A DNA stretch of 64,000 bases from Acholoe squamosa (taxonomy: Eukaryota > Annelida > Polychaeta > Phyllodocida > Polynoidae). A program made the position numbers and the translations under genes. The notes under the pieces were generated by a model. It searched no databases. It had not been told where the DNA came from and saw only the letters and a program-made list of their open reading frames with translations. The DNA lies in assembly GCA_949317995.1 (NCBI GenBank), contig OX439044.1, positions 18,252,641 through 18,316,640 of the forward strand, written 5' to 3'. Shown here one piece after another: positions 23,701-34,672 of this stretch (position 1 is the stretch's first letter; every line of letters begins with the position of its first letter).

Positions 23701-26700
23701 ATTATATAAAGTGTAATAAGTATTGGGGCAGTAATTCCCCGTACCTGGTAGAGATACCGAGTGGTCCTACCTCACGAGGGGGATCTCTAGACAGCTCGGT
23801 ACCAGGTAATCACTGCGCCTTAGTGTGTGTATCATATCGATCCAGGTGTAGTGGGAAGGTAGAGAATGTCAGGCCAGGGGAAGTAGCTCAGGGGTAGAGC
23901 TTCCGCTTTGAAGTTGGAGGGTCCCGGGTTCGAGTCCTGGTTTATCCATGACATTTTCTGCTGACCGCTACATTGGTGGAGAAACTGAGCATCCTAACGC
24001 AATCACGGATAGAACCCTGTATCTTAACGCTATCATGGATTGAGGACTCTGGAACTGGGCCGATATGATACAGATGATGCTTCGACCAATCCGGTAATTG
24101 TACTGGTACATCCATTGGGAAGTTAGGAGTGCCCCAACAATGCTTGATAAAGCCTCAACTCCCAGGTAACTGGATTGAGGGGGAATGCCGGGTGCTAGTG
24201 TATGGTGGTTGAAGCTGATGGGGAGGAGTGTAGAGGCAGTAATTCCCTGTACTTGGTGGAGATACCAAGTGGTCCCGCCTCGCGAGGGGGATCTCTAGAG
24301 AGCTCAGTAGCAGGTAATCAGTGCCCCCTAGTGTGTGTATCATACCGATCCAGGTGTAGTTGGAAGGTAGAGAATGTCAGGCCACAGGGAAGTAGCTCAG
24401 AGGTAGAGCTTCCGCTTCGAAGTTGGAGGGTCCAGGGTTTGAGTCCCAGTTTCTCCATGACATTTTCCGCTGACCACTACATAAGTAATACCTTGAGAAG
24501 TTGTACCCACCACTTTATAAAATGCGGGTTTTCACAGCAAGTCGCGACAATTTGCTTGTCATAGAGAAGGGTCTAAAAATTTTACGCCACCCCCTCAAGA
24601 AGGATTAAAATATTTCTCGCCACCCCCTCAGGAGGGGTCCAAATATTCTACGCCAACTCCCAAACTCACCAACTCCCCCCTGTTGTTAAAAAATGAACAC
24701 TCCCTAATACATATTGAAGTAGATAAAATTAGAGTCCTATTTGAGAGATGTAAAAAGCCATCGGAGGTCTCAAAACAGCTAGCACAACCCCCATACAATG
24801 AAGAGTTTACATGGAGTGCATACATTAAGATATTAAACTTTTTTTTTCAAGCTCATTAAAATATGCCAACTCTTCATAAAGGTATAAAGGCTTTACACGG
24901 TGCACACGTTTTTATGCATCTAAATAAATGTCACTCTGGTCATACCTCTCACAGGAACATGGCGGGAGGTATATCCATCCCTAAGCCCTCCAAGTCGGTT
25001 CAGTTTTGTCAGTGGGTTCAGTGAGGGCTACATGTATGTCTCAACTGGAGAAGGTCGCAATGACAAATTCCTCAATGACATCTGGAGATTCAGTCTCAAG
25101 TAAGTGAAATTCAACGGAGATGTTACGCCCAAACTCATGTTTCTTATTGGAAAGAAGTACAAATAAGCTCAAAAAGATGTTTCATTCAAGATATTAAATT
25201 GGAATATGCTTGTAAATTTATACATTTCCTTCATTACAGGGACGAGGACTGGGAAGAACTTCCAGCCCAGCAGAAACCAGACTACTATTCGTATGTGATA
25301 ACTACTATAAATCTTTGTGAATAAGATTAATATTTAAATACAATGTCCAGGCTTATGTAGGGATTAATGGAGTGGTCATTTGGAAAAAAAAGTCTGATAG
25401 AATAAAAGGGGGTCGGAATAACTTCAGAACCGTCTGAGGGGGGAGGGGGAAAATTCGGGCTGCTCGAATATCCACCAAACCCCTTGTTATAAAAAAAGAA
25501 GAGATTACTCCCAAATACTAGCCAAATACCAGCCTATAAATTGTCCGCTAAATTGCCTCTTGGCCTCGTCAGAATGGTGACCAGTTCACTGAAACAGTAT
25601 CAAAACGAGAATCATGACAATGGGAATGATGATATATAGCTATAGTAAGGAAATAAAACAAAGTAAAGGTTTGGTGATGATGATAAATTCTACCAATCTA
25701 TATTACAGGGCCCAGCAGTGGAAGCTAGAGTCACGTACAGAATTAAAACCAGCGTTCCGGTATGGAGCTGCAGGGGGTGTGTTCCCCAACAGTTCCCGCT
25801 TCTATGTGTCACTGGGTTTTGCCAATGTTCGTTATGCTGACACGTTCAGCTACAGCCTCCATGAGCGGGGCTGGTACCTGGGTAAGACGTCTGTATGCAT
25901 ATATTGTATATAAAAGTTAATCATTTACTTTTTCCCTTTAATACAATTGGTGCCCTTGATGGGGGCCCCCATGTCCCATGTCGAATTTAAGAAATGGCCA
26001 TGTCATCATGTCGATTTTAAGAAATTGTCATGTCCCTTTGTCGATTTTAAGGAATGGTCATGTCCCTGTGTCAACTTTAAGAAATTGACCATGTCTCATG
26101 TCACTAAGCAAAAAAAAGCTCATGTCGCCATGTCGATTTTAGGGGTCTACGGCCATACAATTGGGCGCGTTATACTGATGACTTGTCAAACAGTGGACGT
26201 ATGGAATAAGTTAAAATGTATATGAATGATAGCACCTATGGCTTCAGCACAAAATCTAATGAGAGAACATTTGAGAATCACTGCGATTTAATGAGGGATC
26301 TCTTGTAACGGCTATTAATTCAGTTGCCGTTGTGGGGGGGGGGCGAAAATATGTATGGAGTGACTTTGTAAATTCTGATACATTTTACAATGATCTATAG
26401 TGAAACAATAAATAGGGTGGGGATGCACCCCCCCCCCCCCCACACACACCTGGGCACCCACATCCCCGAAGGCTCCGCCGCCACTGTCAGATATCAGTAT
26501 CAAGTTGATAAATAAGCAAATGTCAACGACCATGGAATATTTTTGCATCATATTCCCCGAAGTGAGTCTGCCGTATTCAACGAGGCCTTATAGGCCGAGT
26601 TGAATGCGGGCAGACTCACCGAGGGGAATGCGATGCAAAAATATTCCATGGGAGTTGACATTTGCATTTATGTCATGGTCCTACGGGGTTAATTTGCTTT

Positions 26701-29700
26701 AAAATAGAGAAACACAGCTCAAATCTGTTCAGAATCCAAGATGGCAGACACCCATTGAATACGGCCACATTGTATTCCATCCCCCCATTGAATACGGCAT
26801 ATCCAGTACTGTTCTATAGTAACGGTTGTATCTGCCATGACATAAGGGGCCATCCACAAATGCCGTCATGCTTGAAGGGGCAGAGGGGGGGGGGTCAGGC
26901 CTGGCATGAAGGAATTAATTTTCTGTATACCTCCAGCATTGCAAAATTGGCAAAAAAAACATGACATGGGGGGAGGGGGGGGGGGACAAAAATGGTCAAA
27001 TTATGCATGACATCATTTATGGATTGCCCCTAATCAGCATCGCTGTATAATATGAAAATGTGTTGTTGCAGAGTACCCTGACCGGTCCCCTTATAACCCT
27101 GGTTATCCACATGCCCGCTGTCTTCATGCTGGTACCATGATCTCACATAATGAGCTGCTCATCTATGGCGGATGTCTCACGTGAGTTACTCATCTCATCT
27201 TTTCTCTCCCCTCTGTGTGTGTGTGTGTGTTGCATATAGGCAGGGGATCCAACACATCCATCTGTAAAATTGTGTACAGTCAATTCCTCCTTGGATATGA
27301 CCTTAGCTGTCGAAATGGTGTTCAACATCTATTATTAGACTTCTATTACTCACTCATCTTAGTTAGTCATTGGCGTTTTCATTCTATTTCTTTGATGAAT
27401 CTATTTTCAGTGGCGGTAGTAGTGGAGGGCCATGTCCCAGTGGTGATTCGTGGGTATTTGATGGTAAAACTAAGGAGTGGACGCAACTAGAGAGCTGTGC
27501 TTCTCCCCGGTAAATACTTTTCCACGCTCCTTTTAACTGCAAATTACAATCGCATCCCGATTGGGGCGCTACATATATTCACATAGAAGTACACATAGTA
27601 GCTTATGCATTTTTTTAAGTAGGCCTATTTCAATTTATATCCAAGTCAAATAAAAGCGTTGTAATCTTACAGGAATTATGCGGCAATGGCCATGCTGCCT
27701 ACCAAGAACGGACAGCGTCGGGTGGTGCTTTATGGAGGGGTGGAGAAGACCAAGCAGGTCCTAACGGTAAGGGACAGTTGTAGTGTTACATTGTGTGGCC
27801 GACAATATCTGATCATTGTGGAAGGGGGTGAAATCTTTTTTGGTAAGCTATAAACCGAAGGCAACTATGGGTATATCTAATATTAATGCATGTGATGGGC
27901 CTACGTTGCATCCCCTGGTCAGACTCCATAAAATGTTGTTAGTAGTATATGGACATGTGGGCTTTCTTCTGGTAATACGTATTGGGGACCTATGCCTACT
28001 TTATCAGTCCCATTAAGAATTTATTAGTTTCCAGGGTCAGGAAGACCTGCTTTAATCATTTTTACCTCTTGGTTCTTCATTTGCAGACTGTAGAGTCAGA
28101 AGATTACCAAGTGGCTGTGTTTAACCCCGACACAAAGAAGTGGACGCTGCGTGCCACACAGGTTGGTATTACCACTTTAACCCTTTAAGGGCCGCTGATG
28201 CATCATGCCCATTGGTCGTCATGATGCACCAATGAGGCTCTAGAAAGACTGCTCTCCAGCACTTCTTTGGTGCATCATGCTGACCTTCCGGGAGTATAAT
28301 GTATCAGCCCTGTAGGGTCGGCATGATGCTCCAATGAAGTGCTGCCGGCCAATGGACATGATGCCTCGGGGCATCAGCAGCCCTTAAAGAGTGAACACCT
28401 TCATGACAGCATCATGTGCATATGCAAATGAAAGGCGCAAGAATGAATCCGAAAATCAAGATCCTGTTCCTTGGTGTTTACCACTATGAATCCGACCATT
28501 TGAAAAGGCTACTGTAATCTCCCGTGTATAAGGCGCGTCTTATACATGAATCAAAAGCCTACTACACCTTATAGAGCCTTCCAAAAGAGGGGGTGAGTCT
28601 TATAGGCGAGGTACTTTTACAATAGAAAAGTACTAAACCCTCAAAAATTGAGGCCCATGTGTGCCTCATAGTATTCTTGTGAACTCAGGGTGCGCCTTAT
28701 ACGTGAGGTGCGCCTTATACGCAGGAGATTACGGTAATTGGAACCAAGACGTCGTTTGTCCATGACCACAGTACTGAAGAAATAAACATTGCCTTTCAGG
28801 GTGAATTGCCATCAAAACGAGCTTCGTCATCAATGGTGACAGGCAAGGACGGGGTCTTCATGTTTGGAGGCACCAATGTGGGCTCCCCGTATGTATACTT
28901 TAATCATCTAAACAAATCTAGTATCCTCGAATTGGCATTCTAATTGGATAGATATATGTCTGACATATGCTATTCTCTCACATTTTTTTTTTCACGTATC
29001 CCTCCCAAAATGACAACTCCTGTGTTTCCCTAAACTCATTGAGTTATAAATGAGTTGTCATTTGTAAGTGGACATAGCCCCAGATTGATTTATACTCTGG
29101 GTGGGTGAAATACAACATGCTGGTAATGCATTGTCGATTGCACCAAGAAATCCCCATCCTTATATTACCAACATTGTCTCTGTATCTGTACTTGAGATAT
29201 ATCCTGTAATATTTTCATCATCCATCCATATTGTCATTCATCCCTTGCAGGAATCGGTTAAACAATGACTTGTACCTGTTACGTGGTGATGGTGAGACGG
29301 CAGACCAGGCCCCTCAGACTGCTGACTGTAACCCGACCTTCCTCAACCTACTCACCCTGCACGGTATCCTCATGCTGCTAGGCTGGGGCTTCTTCCTCCA
29401 GTGGGGCGCCTTTATAGCCCGCTACATGGACCACACGAGGCCCATGTGGTTCCACCTGCACAGACTCTTCCAGGTGAGAGGGATGTCTCTATTTAGTTAG
29501 CATACATAAATTGATCCCACTTTGAAAATTGATAAGGGGCCATCCCCAAATATGGATGTTGGAGGGGGGGGGGGTGAGGCCCAGCCTGACGGGATTAATT
29601 CTCTATATACCTTCGGCATTGTAAAATTGTCCAAATACATGATGGGGGGGGGGGGGGTGTCAAAATGGTCAAATCTGGCATGACGTCATTTATGGGTGAC

Positions 29701-31627
29701 CTCTATTAATATTAATTAAGCTTGTCATATCTCAGCGATCCTGAAGACAGACATACCTGTTCTTTCCGTAACCACCATTCTTACGGATTTCAATGATTCC
29801 TTTTATTATCTAAGTCAGAGTGTATACATTTTCTTACTGAGATTCACTATGTGTGATGAGATCTTGTTTTTCCCCCTTTACTTCTAGATATTTGGACTGT
29901 TTGTAGCCATAGCAGGTTTCGTTTGTGCAGTGCTGTCAGTACAGTCTGACCACTTCAAGTTTTCACATGCCATCATTGGGCTGGTCGTCATGGTGATGGG
30001 AATCTTCCAGCCCATTAACGGCGTCCTGTAAGTCAGTTATTCAATATTTCTACTTTCACTTTTTTTCATCAAATAATTTGCAATACCAGTTCATTCTATA
30101 CATTTGGGCCGAAAAGTGGGAAATAATTTAGCCTGACCCACCTGTACATGGGTCCGAAATTTGCTCACACAGTGAAAAAATATAGCTCAAATTGAGACAC
30201 CTGTAGGGCACATTGCATGTTAAGTATCTTTTAGGGGTCATTTTTGAAGGCAAAGTATGACACATTGTGTCACACAAGAGGAAATATGAATACTTTACAC
30301 ACCGAAAAGGAGAATAATAATGATGATAGCCAGGAATCTAATATAACCATCAGGTCCATCTATGCACCAGCTTTAATTTGATACCACTACTGGTTTTGTG
30401 TATTGTATATTAATAATTTTACAAGCATTTACAGAAGAAAAAGTATGTTTTTTATGAGGTATAATTAAATGTTCGGAAATGAAAATATTATGGAAAAACT
30501 GAAATACAGTTGTTTAAATGCCCCACTTTGCCCCTCTAATATTTTTGTCAGATATGTATAGTTGAGGAAAGGTTGCAAAACAATTATTTGATTAACTGTA
30601 TGTATCTTTAATTAAGTGTTCGGAAATGAAGCCCTTAAAAAATCTAATTTTTCCACAACTTTGTGGGGTCAGTAATACCTTATTATGTATGCCTTGCCTA
30701 AAGACAATAGGTCATCTTATAGTTCCCCCAATGTTTATTTATTCTATCTAAACAGATATAACTAATGGTACCCAGAAATAGATTTATGGCATTTTACAAT
30801 TAATTGTTTGGAAATGAACCAAAATCTGAGGACATACAAATAAATTTGTAGAAGAGTGACTATATTTATCACAGAGTCAACTTGTAAAATGTATTGATAA
30901 GATGAGATGACAATGATTTCACTTATTCAGACATCTAAGGTATTGCTGTTGAAAATCATTTTACAATTATGCTTAAAAAATGAAAATTCAATCTGAGGAC
31001 AGGCACTTTTCACTGGTTGCCCATCATTTCATGTGTGTAGGTCTTGCAAAATACCATCTGAAACTAACTTAATACACATGAAAAATATCTCTGAAACTTC
31101 AGGATTTCATAAAAACCATTTATAAAATGCTATACACAATATATCTACTGAACTAAATTAAATGACATTGAAAGATAGACTTAAGCTGGAATGAGCCACA
31201 GAATCCTTGTAAAACGTCATCTTAGAGAAAGTTTAGAAAATTCCTAACATATTTTCCATCTATTTCATGTAGTCGACCTCATCTACCAGAAGCAGGTGAA
31301 ACAAAGTCAGTGAAGCGGGTCGTGTGGGAGTTCATCCACAAGTACAACGGTCGAGCAGCGCTGATCCTCGCTCTCATCAATATCTCATTGGGCGTCTTTC
31401 TCGCTGTGACCTCACTTCTCCTTTGGTCACTGTGGTTTGCATACCTTGGCGTTCTCATTCTCGTCTACTTCTTTGCTCCATGTAACAAGAAGTGCGTAAA
31501 TCCTGAAATCCCAGCACCAACAGGCCGTCCAAGCGGCAAATACATCCTGCATGATAAACCAGCAAATGGCCTATACAGTGATAAGCACCATGCATATGAT
31601 AATGGTGCTCTTGAGAGTGAGGGCTGA
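17767..31627 (+). CDS. Kelch propeller - cytochrome b561 membrane protein, 12 coding exons, 597 aa
   Basis: Coding exons: 17767-18007, 24955-25099, 25240-25290, 25709-25881, 27072-27180, 27411-27509, 27673-27766, 28087-28161, 28800-28888, 29251-29473, 29888-30027, 31273-31627. All introns are GT-AG, phases agree, and the total is 1794 bases. A signal peptide (residues 1-19, MTERVVVLLLAAVLALTDAQ) is followed by five to six kelch-like blades (about 25-360; LFGG, IYGG, LYGG and MFGG strands each followed later by W). Five predicted membrane helices follow (about 390-545), with His at about 396, 427/429, 460 and 502 and the FQPING...RP loop typical of the DOMON-associated cytochrome b561 family. 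The tail is short and polar. Inferred role: a transmembrane haem-b electron carrier with a lumenal or extracellular propeller. The kelch substrate or partner is unknown. An AG acceptor at 17759-17760, just before the start, implies an upstream untranslated exon that I could not place. AATAAA at 32353-32358 is one possible poly(A) signal. Confidence 0.9.
18243..18613. mobile_element. MITE with AGGCC-A8 ends, in kelch-b561 intron 1
   Basis: The left end AGGCCTAAAAAAAATTG...TTTCC pairs imperfectly with the right end, whose complement reads AGGCCAAAAAAAAAG...TTTCCGG. Inside each end is a GGTAGGTCGG block. A related copy lies at 38375-38644 in a GATD1 intron. No coding capacity. Confidence 0.6.
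19140..19205. mobile_element. One end of a GGGAGT / AACAACAGGGG MITE
   Basis: TAAGGGAGTTTTTATTTTTTAAC followed by AACAGGGGGG matches the left end of the G/C-run family. The other end is not identified. Confidence 0.5.
19847..20030 (-). mobile_element. SINE copy 3, reverse orientation, exact 12-base target duplication
   Basis: This is the reverse complement of the family at 13862 and 17166, opening with (GTGA)n and ending GGGAAGCCCG. TAGAGAGGCAAG flanks it exactly on both sides (19835-19846 and 20031-20042), which fixes both ends of the SINE. It lies in intron 1 of the kelch-b561 gene, antisense to it. Confidence 0.9.
20856..21088. mobile_element. MITE, TA target site (Tc1/mariner-like), 'ATAAGACGC' family, copy 1
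   Basis: Inverted ends CCGTAATCTC(TCGCG) and GAGATTACGG with TA on each side (20854-20855 and 21089-21090). The interior repeats GTATAAGACGCACC-like blocks. Related copies are at 28512-28734 and 61785-62028. No transposase. Confidence 0.85.
23877..23948 (+). other. tRNA-like module in the left LTR of the TRIM-like element
   Basis: Seventy-two bases fit a cloverleaf. The acceptor GGGGAAG pairs with TTTATCC with one mismatch, the D stem GCTC/GAGC is exact, and the T stem CCGGG/CCTGG closes over TTCGAGT. An A box (TAGCTCAGGGG) and a B box (GGTTCGAGTCC) are present. The anticodon stem has a mismatch, and the anticodon position reads TGA. The acceptor end resembles tRNA-Ala (GGGGAAT...ATTCTCCA, from memory). 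Its place inside an LTR argues against an ordinary tRNA gene. Confidence 0.7.
24386..24457 (+). other. tRNA-like module in the right LTR of the TRIM-like element
   Basis: Homologous to 23877-23948, with A and B box positions kept (TAGCTCAGAGG and GGTTTGAGTCC). Its 3' end CAGTTTCTCCA plus an added CCA would be exactly complementary to the 14-base primer binding site TGGTGGAGAAACTG at 23974-23987. Confidence 0.65.
24575..24704. mobile_element. Right part of a G/C-run TWA MITE
   Basis: Ends CCCCCCTGTTGTTAAAAAAT then GAACACTCCC, followed by TAA. The interior has C-run and AAATATT blocks like the other family members. The left end was not found. Confidence 0.6.
25957..26150. repeat. Tandem TGTCGATTTTAAGAA minisatellite, copy 2
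   Basis: About six units of 30-odd bases carry CATGTCGATTTTAAGAAATGG variants, the same unit as at 17401-17628. A weakly inverted flank (GGGGGCCCCC / GGGGTCTACGG) is present. The 92-residue open frame (Met/His/Val/Asp/Phe/Lys-rich) across it is an artefact. In intron 4 of the kelch-b561 gene. Confidence 0.65.
26515..26665. repeat. Long foldback hairpin (about 65-base arms), hairpin tip GAGGCC...GGCCGAG
   Basis: The arm AAATGTCAAC...GGAATATTTTTGCATC...GAGTCTGCCGTATTCAACGAGGCC is followed at once by its complement (GGCCGAGTTGAATGCGGGCAGACTC...). A partial copy of the right arm occurs at 59176-59230. The tip is shared with the hairpin at 34556-34672. Confidence 0.8.
26846..27030. mobile_element. 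MITE, TAA target site, GGGGCCATCCACAAATG family, copy 1
   Basis: Inverted ends GGGGCCATCCACAAATGCCG and CATCATTTATGGATTGCCCC, flanked by TAA (26843-26845 and 27031-27033). The G-run interior has AATTAATT in the middle. Sisters at 29536-29703 and 61705-62121. PIF/Harbinger-like by target site. Confidence 0.8.
28193..28389. repeat. Foldback element rich in GCATCATG
   Basis: The left end CTTTAAGGGCCGCTGATGCATCATG pairs with the right end GGGGCATCAGCAGCCCTTAAAG. GCATCATG/CATGATGC recurs several times between them. Non-coding, in intron 8 of the kelch-b561 gene. Confidence 0.7.
28512..28734. mobile_element. MITE, TA target site, 'ATAAGGCGC' family, copy 2
   Basis: Ends CTGTAATCTCCCG and GGAGATTACGG, with TA on both sides (28510-28511 and 28735-28736). 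The interior has GTATAAGGCGCG-type blocks as in 20856-21088. Confidence 0.85.
29536..29703. mobile_element. MITE, GGGGCCATCC family, copy 2
   Basis: Left end GGGGCCATCCCCAAATATGG after TAA. The right end carries GCATGACGTCATTTATGGG. The same G runs and ATTAATT centre as at 26846-27030. The right edge is a little degraded. Confidence 0.7.
30028..31272 (+). other. Intron 11 of the kelch-b561 gene with a diverged repeat
   Basis: A1.2 kb, AT-rich intron. The motif AATTAA(A/G/T)TGTTCGGAAATGAA occurs at about 30463, 30611 and 30796, followed in places by ATCTGAGGACA, suggesting a diverged tandem repeat of about 160 bases. Nothing coding is seen. Confidence 0.45.
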
Positions 31628-34236
31628 AGATTAATGGATTGGTAATCTGGAAGTATCCGTATACAGGTGAAGTTATGCACATTGTATGATATTTGTGCAA
31701 TATGAAAGGTCCCATCACATTGCTCAAGTCATTTTGAGGGAAGATCTTTAGGTGCTGATAACTAAAGGTCTTTAGCTGGAAATGTTATATTTGTTTTGCC
31801 ATGGCTTTATATAAGCAAACCTTTGTGTTTTTTGTAGCCCTAATCACAGGTCTCGCACCTGGACGTTTAAGCAATAATTGCGTGTGCCATTTTAGGAAGT
31901 ATATATGAATAATAGTGCTGATGAGAACACACTAGTCAGAGAAGGACACCACGAGGAGAATATGTACTTGATGTCTGAGATAAATTGAGTGAGGCTTCAT
32001 CACATTTTGAATCTCTACAAAAAAGAAGGTATTTAATCAGTACTGAGAGTAGTCCCTTTTAAAGTCTATATTCAAATATATCTCATGGGTAGTTTCAGCC
32101 TCCACAGGTTTAGTCATAATTCAAATGTGTTGACACTAGCACAATTCCAATGTAGTTTAACTATGCACACATTATCAGTACTCATTAAAACTACTGTGTC
32201 AATATTAGTTCTTTAGGAAAATAAATTATGTAGCCCAGTAGGTATAACCAGGATGTCATGATACTGCACAGCTGACATCTTCACGTTAACTAGTATAGCT
32301 AGATGGCACTGTGTGTAGGATTTACCTGAACCATGACACTGTACTGTATCATAATAAAATCACTTCTGGCCATGTAGATAACTAAGATACTGTAGTACAA
32401 GTTGATGTACGCCACAAACCACTCAAAACTTATGTGTATACCGTCCCATAGATACACTATTTTGTGCAGAGTAGTGGGCTAAATAGTAGTAATAGAATGT
32501 TGTACACAAAATATGGTAATGTATATTATTCTATTATTGTAACACTGTTGCCATAGTTTACTAATGAAATTCATTGCTTTTTTTTTCTATATTTAAAGGT
32601 ATTTTTTACACTGCCAGTATAATGAGATTAGAAATTATGAATTAACTTCATGTTCATTTGCTCAATTTTGGGGATATAAGTTGATGAAAAAAACGATGAT
32701 TTTTTTTAAATACAATTTCCATATCCCTGTAATCCATAATGTCTTTCCAGTGAACTGCACTGCAAGAGGATTTACAAACGTTTACTGGAAGTTGTTACTG
32801 ATTTTTATTATACATGCCCAATATATTAGTTTTGCGATCAAATATGTGTATTATGGACAGAGGGTCCATTATTCTATGGTGTTTATGTATTGGTATAGTT
32901 CATAAGAGTCTCCACACCGATCATATATGTATTATATATCTAGAATATTGATATGAAGCGACTATTAAATAACTTTCATAATCTAATGTTTTATTTTTGT
33001 CATTTGTTTAAAACACAGAGAAGTGATTGCACTTTTCCCAATATGGTGTTAAATCAAACGTGAAATAATGATATATATTGTTACATACAGATACACATAG
33101 ATTAAACCAATTCAATCCAAACTCAAATATAACTACTGATCTCCTGGAGGCTACAATATATAAAACGAGCTCAATTCAACCAGTCTTTTGCCAGATTCAT
33201 ACCAACTTGTACACAATCACACACTCCATTCCATATTTCAATTAGAGAGGTAGCAAACATGTTTCAATTTTACTTACATAGATATTCAATTGATCTATGG
33301 ATTCTGAGTAGTTGCAGACATTTGTGTGGGCCAATACAAATAGTTTTTTTTCTCTTTTTTTTTTTTTTATAGTAGAGAAGTGCATTAGGATCGACTTACT
33401 ATCAGTGTCATTACTCAATGGGTAATTCATTCCTTGTCCCATCAATGCATCTTACTAGGTTTATACAAAAAGAGGTTATTTAATCAATAAATCTACATAA
33501 TTCATACCGATGAAACATTTAAATCAATTCACATAGTCCAAATCATAACACATACATATGTTTATAGAATGAATCTTTCTTGTTACGTCCAGGTTAGATT
33601 CCCATCTTTAACGTCCAGCTTGTCTGAAAACAAGATAAAAATCAAATTCAGCTACAGGAGTTACTTAAATACCTAGAATAGTTTCTCAAAGGGGGTCATA
33701 AATGAAAGCAATATTAAGCCCTGGGGTAGAAGCCCCTACATTGATTAACTGTGTCAGTTGACGAGGCATGATTTGAACAGAACCAATACAAACCTGATTC
33801 TAGCATTGCTCTGTTTGTCACGGGTGATTGACTCCAACTAATCCGTAAACAGGTTAGCTATTCTAATTGAGTATTCTAATTAGGGTGGTCAGGGAGTGGC
33901 GGGATTCGTCACTCATTTTTACGTTGTGCAAGATCGTGCTGCAGATAAGTATAGCGGGAGATATTAGACATTATTAGGAATATACCCCTGAGTGGAACCC
34001 CATAGTATAACCTTTGTATACCGAATTTGATGCAATCATCATACAGGATGCTGCAACCAGTGTGGTCAGGTAAGGGAAGTAAACAAAAGACATTCTACAT
34101 TTGTGTTATCTGCATTAAAATATCTCAAAATGTCTTACTCTTGAATGAGAATAGAACATGCATAACTCTTGAATGATGAGTTGGACAATACTAAGTGTGC
34201 GTTACATACTACAATGTATTACCAGGCATTTTATAA

Positions 34237-34327
34237 CAGGGTTGCCAACTCTCACGCAATTGGCCGTACTGTTTACAGCGCCACCCTCTACTGGAGTGTG
34301 TGCCAATGCGTGAGAGTTGGCAACCTG
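34237..34327. mobile_element. Tiny MITE (about 90 bases) with GGTTGCCAACTCTCACGCA ends
   Basis: Inverted ends of about 20 bases, near-perfect (GGTTGCCAACTCTCACGCA and TGCGTGAGAGTTGGCAACC), with about 45 bases between. The CAGGGTTGCCAA type of end suggests hAT, but no clear 8-base duplication is seen. Confidence 0.7.
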
Positions 34328-34555
34328 AGGTACAGTTAGGATAGGTTCACCCGCAAACGTCCATTCCACTTACATATAACCTTATTGGCTATATAAATCA
34401 GCTTGGTGCCAAATTAATATTGTCACTGGTTGAATCAATGCTTATCTGTGAGATATGGGTGTTGATTCAGCATCACAATAATTCCTAGACTAGAGCCAAT
34501 ACGTGGAGTGGGCGCCTTGGGGTGAAGCTATACCTTTTAAGCCATTAAGGACATA

Positions 34556-34672
34556 GATGACGGATAGGGGTTCACTAGGTCCTCTTATCCCAGATAAGGG
34601 AACGAGGCCGGAGGCCGAGTTCCCCTTATCTAAGGGATAAAAGGACCGAGTGCACCCCTATCCATCACCTAT
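34556..34672. repeat. Foldback hairpin with tip GAGGCCGGAGGCCGAG
   Basis: Arms of about 50 bases (ATGACGGATAGGGG...CTTATCCCAGATAAGGGAAC and complement) close on a GAGGCC...GGCCGAG tip, the same tip as in the hairpin at 26515-26665 despite unrelated arms. Confidence 0.7.

Larger units (their letters stand above)
23721..24481 (+). mobile_element. TRIM-like small LTR element whose LTRs contain a tRNA-like module
   Basis: Two direct repeats of 252 and 253 bases (23721-23972 and 24229-24481) flank 256 non-coding bases. Outside stands TAAG on both sides (23717-23720 and 24482-24485). The right LTR reads TGTAG...CTACA. One base after the left LTR is TGGTGGAGAAACTG (23974-23987), a primer binding site. 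A purine tract GATGGGGAGGAG (24217-24228) abuts the right LTR. I count about 28 differences between the LTRs, roughly 11%, so the insertion is old. It has no coding capacity and would depend on other elements. Each LTR contains a tRNA-like stretch (see the separate entries). It lies in intron 1 of the kelch-b561 gene. Confidence 0.75.

Noticed and set aside
23877-23948. Functional tRNA gene
   Set aside because: It lies inside a diverged direct repeat (LTR) with a second copy at 24386, has an anticodon-stem mismatch, and is better explained as part of the mobile element.
27209-27357. Fourth complete SINE copy
   Set aside because: Only the GACCTTAGCTGTCGAAATGG core and a weak ACTC tail are recognisable. 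The 5' half is too diverged to fix ends or a target duplication.
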